The notes under the pieces: generated by a model | Seen by the model: only the letters and a program-made list of their open reading frames with translations | What the model was told of the DNA's origin: nothing | Databases searched by the model: none | Shown here: positions 56,820 through 64,000 of the stretch, one piece after another | Layout of the letters: each line of letters starts with the position of its first letter | How positions within the stretch are numbered: the stretch's first letter is position 1 | Origin: Gambelia wislizenii | Lineage: Eukaryota > Chordata > Lepidosauria > Squamata > Crotaphytidae | Assembly: GCA_030847615.1 (NCBI GenBank) | Contig: JAUMIR010000005.1 | Coordinates: 82,060,492-82,124,491, forward strand | Direction of reading: 5' to 3' | Length of the DNA stretch: 64,000 bases | Translations under genes and position numbers: made by a program

Positions 56820-58089
56820 GATTGGAAGAGACCACAATGTCCATGTAGTCCAGATCTCTGCCATGCAGGGATACAGTTACAGCACTCTTGAAATATGCCC
56901 ATCCAACCTTCATTTAATGAATCCCAAAGAAGAGTGCCCACCACCCTCTGAGATAGTATCTTCCACTGTCAAATAGTTTTTGCAGCAAAGAAAGCCTTCC
57001 TAATGTTTAGATGGAATCTCTTTTCTTGTAATTTGAATTCATTGATTCATGTTCTAGTCTCTGGAGGAGCAGAAAACTAGCTTCCCCCATCTTCTACATG
57101 ACATCCCTTCTGATATTAAATGATATTTAAAGATAGCAGCCACATCACCTCTCTTCTCCTAGCTAAACACACACAGCTCCCCCATCATTCCTCACAAGGC
57201 TTGGTTTCTAGATTGTGTTGGTTACCCTTCTCCAGACATGTTCTAGCTTGCCAATATCCTTCTTGAACTGTGGTGTTCAGAACTGGACACAATATTCCAG
57301 GTGAAGTCTGGTCAAAGCCAATGCTACTACTTCCCTTCTTCTGGACACTATACTCTTGTTGAAGAAACGTAAAATTTACATTGGCTTTTTTTGGCCACCC
57401 CATTGCACTGTTGACTCATGTTTAGCTTGTGGTCAACCCTTAGATACTCTTCATGTGTACTGCTTTCAAGTCAGGTGTCATCCATACTATATTTGTGCAT
57501 TTCATCTTTCCTGCCTAAGCATAGTACCTTATATTTATCCCTGTTGAGATTCATCTTGTTAGTTTTGGCCCAGGTCTCCAGTTTCCCAAAGGAATTTTGA
57601 ATTCTTGTCCTGCCTTGTGAGGTATTACCTTCATCCTCCACCTCCAAGTTTGTACAAACTACAAAGCATGCCTTCTATTCCATCATCTAAGTAATTTATA
57701 AAGATGTTGAACAACACTGGGCTCAAAATAGAACCCTGAGGTAACCCACTATTCATTTCTCTCGAGGACGAAGAGCAACCACTTGTGAGCACTATTTTCA
57801 GTCACTGAACTGGTGAGCACTGTCTCAGTCAGTGAACAAATTATGAATCCCCCTAAGAGGAAAACTGTATCGCCGACAGTTCACCAGCTTGCCTCTAAGA
57901 CTATCATGGGAGACCTTGCCAAAAGCTTTACTCAAACCAAGATATGTTACATACCTACCACACCTTTGATTTATGAATCTTGTAATGCTTATCAAGCAAC
58001 AACAACAAAACAAAACAAAAAACACACAGGAAACAAACAACTTGGCATAACTTGTTTCTGAAAAAACATGCTGGCTCTTAGAAACCACT
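56820..58089 (-). mobile_element. CR1 LINE, older subfamily
   Basis: From GATTGGAAGAGACCACAATG (3' UTR) to AAACATGCTGGCTC near 58072 (RT upstream of the GFL motif), the stretch carries CR1 landmarks in order: CCTTCTCCAGACATGTTCTA, CAGAACTGGACACAATATTC, AAGATGTTGAACAACACTGG. No frame survives over 70 codons. More diverged than the CR1 at 60329. Confidence 0.85.
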
Positions 58090-58666
58090 GAGGACTTTAT
58101 CAGGCATATTAAATACAGTGTCATAACGATGTCACATAAATGTGAAAGGACACTTATACCAGATGATGTTGTCCTTTTGCATTTATCTCTTGTCAAAAAC
58201 CTGTTCTTTTTTATTTTTGGCCCAAGCCATCATTACATTGGCTGTGGTGCTTTTTTGCTGGCATTGCCAGCATTTGAAAACTTGTGCCTTTTTTCCATGG
58301 TATTACAGTGTCAATGGCTGGTCCAGTCAGAACACTTTTATGTGAGATTGCAACATCCAAATATGTGATGCTCTTTTTGTGAACCTCCCCAGCTTACTTA
58401 GGACTTTTTAAGTGTGTTTGTGTGCCTTTTAAAACTTTTTTTTGGTTATTTTTGAATTTTCTGCGCTCGTGTCTTCTCATGAGAATCCATGGGATTTCAT
58501 TCCAAAAAGCGAACGGAGCTCCGTTCATTCCTCCATCATTGCTGGGGCTGCCTTTGGATGGGATGCAAGGTAAGTGTAGTAAAGGGGGGGGGGTTGCCAG
58601 CATAAAAACATCACAAATTATGCTGGCAAAAGAACACAAAAGGAGGGTGGTTTGATAAAGTCCTAA
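58090..58666 (+). mobile_element. MITE, GGACTTTATCAGAC family, copy 6
   Basis: GAGGACTTTATCAGGC at the left, GGTTTGATAAAGTCCTAA at the right: clear TIRs. Interior TTGCTGGCATTGCCAGC, TTTTATGTGAGATTG, CTTCTCATGAGAATCC, CGAACGGAGCTCCGTTC and ATGCTGGCAAAAGAACAC. Best preserved copy with copy 1. Confidence 0.8.
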
Positions 58667-58669
58667 GTC

Positions 58670-60325
58670 AGAATCCAACCTAATGTTATTGGAAGTACTT
58701 TAGAGATCCAGTAAAGCCAACTGTATATCCCTCCCCAGTTCCCAGCATAGATCATCCATCAGGACAACAAAGACTGCTCTGCTCCTAATACTCAGTAGGT
58801 AGGTAGTAGGAAACCAGATTGATACAGATTTAGATATTTAGTATCACCCAGAAATATGGAGCTTCAACCAAATGACCTCCCAAATCTTCCACTCCATTTG
58901 GCAATCTGGGGAAATTATTTAGTGCTTTTCAGGGTGGGGAGGACCTGGAAGAAATTTTTGAGTGGTTTGGAACTACAATAGGTCATTCACTGTGGAGACA
59001 ATAGTGTTGCTTCTTTCCTCTTCCTTTTTTAACAGTGGAAAAAATTGTGTGGATATGATAGTTGTTTCTTTTGTTTTCATATATGAACAGTTAAACAACA
59101 ACAAAACAACTGTTGCCAGTTGCCCCTGAGAGTGGCTGGAGGTCTCTTCCTATTATGTGAACTTGATTTAAACCCACCATTATGACTTGCCAAACAAAGC
59201 TAAGTAGCAGGAGGTTGCACACACCATCGGATCCAGATTTAGACCCATGGAACTAGGCTGGTAAAAAAAATACTTCCCTCCCCCCACCTTCCTATAGCAG
59301 CCCCTTCAAACCCTTCATGTTACATAGAGTTCAGGAAATCTTGCTGAATGGGGTGAGATCTGATGTGGTAGTGAGGGATCTGCTAGAAACAGAGCCCTTC
59401 TACTAGTGGAAGGCAAATCAAGGTGTGACAGAACTCTTCTCCAGATTGGCTCTGCAGTTCCAATGCCTGGACTCCTGTCACTCACATTGCCCTTTTACCC
59501 TTCATTTACCTGATCTGGCACTCTGGCTTCAAAGTGACTGCTACACTAGACAAGTGGTTGTGTTGATCAGTGTGGTAATGCATGACCAGTCTGCCCTTTC
59601 ACTTCTTATATGTAAACAGTCTGAGTGAGTAGTAGGAAAAAAATATGTATTATATAACAAATAAGCTAGACCTAAACTCCATGAACTCTTTCCACATTCC
59701 CAGGTCTCAGAACCTTATTTAGAGCTTATCTGTTCTCCTCCTCCAAATGAGCCTTCACCCTGTTTCTGACTACGGAAACATTTTTCCAAACAAGCCTTTA
59801 GTTTATATCTCACATAAGCCTCACTTCACAGCATTCCAAAGTCTATGACTGGCTGGCTCTAATAAGGCTTGCCCCGCTTCTCTCTTCACACAAAGATCCA
59901 ATTTTTAAATTTTTTTATTTTCTCTGAAGATTTAGAAGGTGAATTTTAGGACAAACTCTTGAGGCAGTATGGCATAAGAAAAAATAATAATAACAGTAAT
60001 GATAAAACCTAAATTAACTTTTTAAAAACAACAATAACACCACCAACACCTTTCAACTTGTTGGGAGGGATGTGGGATACATTTCTCAATTTATAGAGAA
60101 ATCTCTGGAAATATTCTATTTTTATGCACTGTTTTTGAAAGAGAGCGAGAGAAAAAAACATAACTTACTAAACAGAGGAAATACTTTATTATTCAGAGGG
60201 TATTTTCAAGTACTACTGGTATTCTGAAGTCTACTTGTACTAAAGAAATAAAAATATAACCCATTATATGGTGGTGGCATTTAAAATAAAAGTTTTACAT
60301 TAACATTTTTTTTACAGATAGTCAA
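58670..60325. other. No gene recognised
   Basis: No supported frames. 59240-59420 has a repeat-like look (GATCCAGATTTAGACCCATG) but no ends. Confidence 0.45.
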
Positions 60326-60328
60326 GGG

Positions 60329-61835
60329 AATCATAGAATCAGAGTTGGAAGAGGCCTCAAGGGCCATCCAGTCCAACCCCCTGCCATGCAGGAATACACA
60401 ATCAAATCATTCCCAACAGATGGCCGTCCCGCCTCTGTTTAGAAACCTCCAAAGAAGGAGGTTCCACCACACTCCGAGGCAGTGTATTCCACTTCCAAAC
60501 AGCTCTTACTGTCAGGACGTTGTTCCTAATATTTAGGTAGAATCTCTTTTCCTGTAGTTTGGAGATTTTCAAACTACACTGTTATAGTGCTATTATTCCA
60601 CTTTAACTGCTATGGCTGCCTCCTTTGGAATCCTGGGGTTTGTAGTTTAGTGAGGCCTAAGATCTCTCTGGCTGAGACTTGTAAATGCCCCTCCCTAAAC
60701 TGCAAATCCCAGGATTCAAGATGAGGCAGCCATAGCAAATAAAGTGGAATAGTAACACTATAACAGTGTTGTCTGAAAATCTCCCTAGTCTCTAGACTCA
60801 GCAGAAAACAAGCCTGCTCCATCTTCAGTATGACATCCCTTCAAATATTTAAACATGGCTATCATGTCCCCTCTCAACCTGCTCTTCTCCAGACTAAACA
60901 TGCCTAGTTCCCTAAGCCACTCCTCATAGGGCATGGCCTCCAGAAATCCCACCATCCTGGTTGCCCTCCTCTGGACACGTTCCAGCTTCTCAGTATCCTT
61001 CCTGAATTGTGGTGCCCAGAACTGGACACAGTATTCCAGGTGAGGTCTGACCAAAGCAGAATAGAGTGACACTATTCCTTCCCTTGATATAGACACTATA
61101 CTCCTAGGAATGCAGCCTAGAATCACATTGGCTTTTTTAGCTGCTGCATCACACTGCTGACTCATGTTCAGCTTGTGGTCCACTAAGACTCCTAGATCTT
61201 TTTTGCATGTACTGCCCTCAAGCTATGTGTCACCCTTCCTATATCTGTGCATTTCATTTTTAGTTCCCAAGTGTAGTGTCCTCCATTTCTCCCTGTTGAA
61301 ATTCATTTTGTTAATATTGGCCCAGCTTTCTAATCTGTTGAGGTCATTTTGGATTCTGATGCTGTCTTCTGAGGTATTAGCTACCCCTCCTAATTTGGTG
61401 TCATCTGCAAATTTGATAAGCATACCCTCTATTCCCTCATCCAAGTCATTGATAAAGATGTTGAATAACACTGGGCCCAGACCCCTGTGGCACCCCACAG
61501 GTCACTTCTCTCCAGGATGAAGAGGAGCCATTGGTGACTACCCTTTGGGTTCGGTCAGTCAACCTACTACAAATCCACCTAACAGTTACACTGTCTAGCC
61601 CACAGCTTATTAACTTTTTTGCAAGAATATTATGGGAGACCTTGCCAAAAGCCTTACTGAAATCAAAGTACACTACAAGCACTGTGTTCCCTTCATCCAT
61701 CAAGTTTGTAACTCTACCAAAAAAAGAGATGAGAATAGTCTGGCATGAGTTGTTTTTGAGAAATCCATGTTGACTTTTTGTGATCATGCCATTCCTGTCT
61801 AAGTGGCCTTTAAAGACTGAAGATAGGTTTAACAG
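60329..61835 (-). mobile_element. CR1 LINE with RT, split by a MITE
   Basis: The minus strand encodes, in order, ITKSQHGFLKNNSCQTILIS through YFDFSKAFGKVSHNILAKKL and WREVTCGVPQGSG (61787-61446), then [20 protein letters not shown] with an intact FADD active site (61498-61223), then [20 protein letters not shown] to [20 protein letters not shown] (61183-60785). After the MITE the 3' end follows to CCAACTCTGATTCTATGATTC. One frameshift separates the first two parts. 5'-truncated, so inactive. Confidence 0.95.
60561..60789. mobile_element. Palindromic MITE inside CR1
   Basis: GGAGATTTTCAAACTACACTG at the left and CAGTGTTGTCTGAAAATCTCC at the right are inverted repeats that run on through TTATAGTG, ATTCCACTTTA and TATGGCTGCCTC. 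The core matches the hAT-like MITEs at 26204 and 29340. About 18 bases of CR1 appear to be missing at the insertion point. Confidence 0.8.
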
Positions 61836-61839
61836 GGTA

Positions 61840-63150
61840 GAAGTCTGTACATTTCCAAGTACAGGAGAATTTGCTAATGTAGAATAAAAGTACAGTTTGG
61901 GGGAGTTAATTACCCACTATAAGTTAGTGGCTCTATTATGGAACATTTGTCCATGATCTTAATGCCACTCACAGGACTCATTGTAGGCTGTGAAAGAAAC
62001 CAGTCTATGCACCCTCAGGTTCCTTTCACATCCTTTTCCACTGTGGACAAGACCAAAATTGGCTACTGTTCCCTTTAGTATGAACTGTTGAGCTAGAAAC
62101 ACAATGCCTTTTATTTTATTCAAAAGTGTTCTAAAATACACACATGCGAATCTCTCCTCCTCACTCTTCTTAGGACTCTATCTGATCTGCCATTTATCTG
62201 ATCTATGTATGCTCTTCTCCTATTCATATTATTGAAGGAGATATAATAATGTACTGCTAAAGCAGCCATAGGTTTTATTTTTGCAAGAACTTCAATAGGA
62301 GGGGCCAAATTTTCCAGTGAATGTGGAAGTGTCAATGGTGTTGCACGTTTTCTTCTCATTCATCATACGATCATTAGTCTGAAACATACATATAATTGCC
62401 ACTGCCTAGGTTACCCTATTGTGTACCAAAGAATACTTCCTATCTTTACAGCAAAATAATAATCCATAAATTGGGCTGAACCTTCACCTTCTTGCCTAAA
62501 TGAGGAATCATTCAGATGATTTTGACCGAGATGTAGCGCATCAACTATCAAAGAAAAACATCAGCCGGGGGCGGCAGGGGAGGGAGAGGGAAATAAGTAT
62601 TTGAGGATTGCATTTCTTTTTGCAGTTGAAATGATTGATCATCTTCACTCTCATGTCATTCTGATGACTGATTAATAAAGATGGGAATGCTGTCTACCGC
62701 TTAGTTACTCCACAATTAGCAAATAGGTTTATCGTAGAGCTGACTACCACTCCCTGGGAATAAAGTCATTGAATCTGGCCATCTCTTGCCAATTGCAATG
62801 CCCTTTCAGTTTTGAAACATATGTCACAAAGTAAAACAAGCTATAAAAATCTTTCATTTTACCTCAGAGGAGAGGGGAATCAATATTCTCATTAAAACTG
62901 AATAATAAACAAATCAGCTGAACGAGCTAAGTGATATCTTTAATCTTGACAGAAATATTTCTTCATTTTCTCAGCAGAGGCAATAAGATTTGTTTGTTTT
63001 TTAATGCAAGAAAAATGAAATAAGAAATAGAACAGAGGATGGCTGGAAATAATTTCTTTGACAATGTCTGGAAGTAAGTCAGTGGTGTCCTTTTGTACCT
63101 AATACATCTTGTGTCAAAATGGATTTACAGTAAAATCTTATGGTTCTTGA
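61840..63150. other. No gene recognised
   Basis: 62500-62930 is repeat-free AT-rich sequence that could be conserved non-coding DNA; not testable here. Confidence 0.4.
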
Positions 63151-63152
63151 TA

Positions 63153-63268
63153 CAGCTTGGAAAAATTACATTTTTGGACCACAGGTCCCAGAATTCCCCA
63201 GCCAGTGGCTATGCTAGCTGGGGAGTTCTGGGAGTTGTTATCCAAAAATGTAGCTTTCCTAAACTCTG
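63153..63268. repeat. Imperfect palindrome, common sauropsid repeat
   Basis: TACATTTTTGGAC, then TCCCAGAATTCCCCAGC at the left pair with AGCTGGGGAGTTCTGGGA, then TCCAAAAATGTA at the right. A related half-site may lie near 41280-41370. Confidence 0.65.
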
Positions 63269-63269
63269 G

Positions 63270-64000
63270 TTTCTGAGAGGCCATTTCTGGGCTTCAGGAA
63301 AGATTACATCTTCCTTTTGAAGGTCAGAACCAGAGCTATAATCTCAGAAGAGGAATTTTGATCTTAGATCCTCCCTCACTGCTGCAGAAGTGACTGAGTT
63401 TGTGGCTTGGGCAGAATGTAAGAAGGGTCGAATCTAGAGCATCTAAACTCACCCTGATTACTTATCATGCCTCCTGTAGAGAGGACCATTTGGACCAGCC
63501 CTAGAACTGATCTAAGTGGTTCTCCTAACTGCAGTGGAAGACAAATAGCAATACTGGAATAACAGAAGACCAATATAGAACATTTTTCTTCTCTCCCTCC
63601 TTCCCTGCCAGAAGAAATCTGGCAGAATATATCACAGCACATGTCCACGTTTAGATATGTCAGAGCACAGGTCCATGGGCATTGGTTCAGCTGTTCATAC
63701 TAATAATCCACAGATTATTACTGGACTTGTAGAATTATTCATTATTTTTTATCGTTTACATTTCTAGGTGATTTTGGAATCAATCTGATACTCAGGGCAA
63801 ATTATAAGAGAGAGGGGAGAGTTAATAGAATTAAAACTGACAGAAAAAAAAAGAGAAGAATTCCTACTTGGTCAAATGGCTGAAATCTCAGAGTGATGAG
63901 AGCTAAGGATGTGGCATTCATCATAAACGAAACCCGACACATTTATCATATTCCTAGAGCATACTCCTTCAGACAGAACTAAACATCAAGTTTGGTACAT
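63270..64000. other. No gene recognised
   Basis: Nothing supported up to the window end. Confidence 0.4.

Overview
This window reads as repeat-rich, gene-poor DNA from a sauropsid, most likely a squamate reptile (lizard). The evidence is many CR1 LINE fragments with the sauropsid CR1 3' end, an RTE/BovB-like LINE tail, L2-type 3' ends, tRNA-derived SINEs of the lizard type, a Penelope-like element, and many hAT, Tigger and PIF/Harbinger DNA elements. I found no host protein-coding exon, tRNA, rRNA or CRISPR array. Every convincing coding sequence belongs to a mobile element, and nearly all are broken.

Layout. 1-1400: Penelope-like retroelement remnant (RT tail plus GIY-YIG endonuclease) between two inverted copies of its terminal repeat, each with a hammerhead-like motif. 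1512-2116: internally repetitive palindromic element, with a second copy at 25441-25934. 2222-5455: one CR1 LINE split by a 630-bp solo LTR with a 5-bp target duplication and by a second insertion of about 1 kb. 5.5-22 kb: mostly unannotatable sequence with two adjacent Tigger-like MITEs (10.9-11.4 kb), a SINE, an RTE LINE tail (13.9-14.6 kb), an LTR candidate (16.2-16.9 kb), a GT-rich minisatellite and a minus-strand CR1. 22-25 kb: minus-strand LINE with endonuclease and RT remnants. 24-27 kb, 37-41 kb and 56-59 kb: six copies of one MITE family with GGACTTTATCAGAC ends. 29.3-31.3 kb: at least three levels of nested transposons. 31.4-38.9 kb: SINE, LINE tails, L2-type remnants and a well-kept CR1 tail.

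The centrepiece is 45855-52054, a 6.2-kb PIF/Harbinger transposon whose two ends are shared with a 1.1-kb non-autonomous derivative at 42390-43500 (TSD CTG on both sides). The large copy carries three genes: a Myb/SANT gene on the plus strand (46222-48076), a second, unrelated Myb/SANT gene with a C-terminal coiled coil on the minus strand (48642-49579), and the DDE transposase on the minus strand (50116-51666). In the families I know, transposase and Myb-like protein act together in transposition; here the element appears to carry two Myb-like partners. Frameshifts and stops show this copy is decayed, but reading frames and most splice phases can still be followed.

54171-54501 is a 331-bp near-perfect hairpin element, followed by a 58-bp hairpin element with its own target duplication. 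56-64 kb holds two minus-strand CR1s, two MITE copies and two palindromic elements. Boundaries without TIR or TSD support are approximate, and family names rest on remembered hallmarks, not on a database search.
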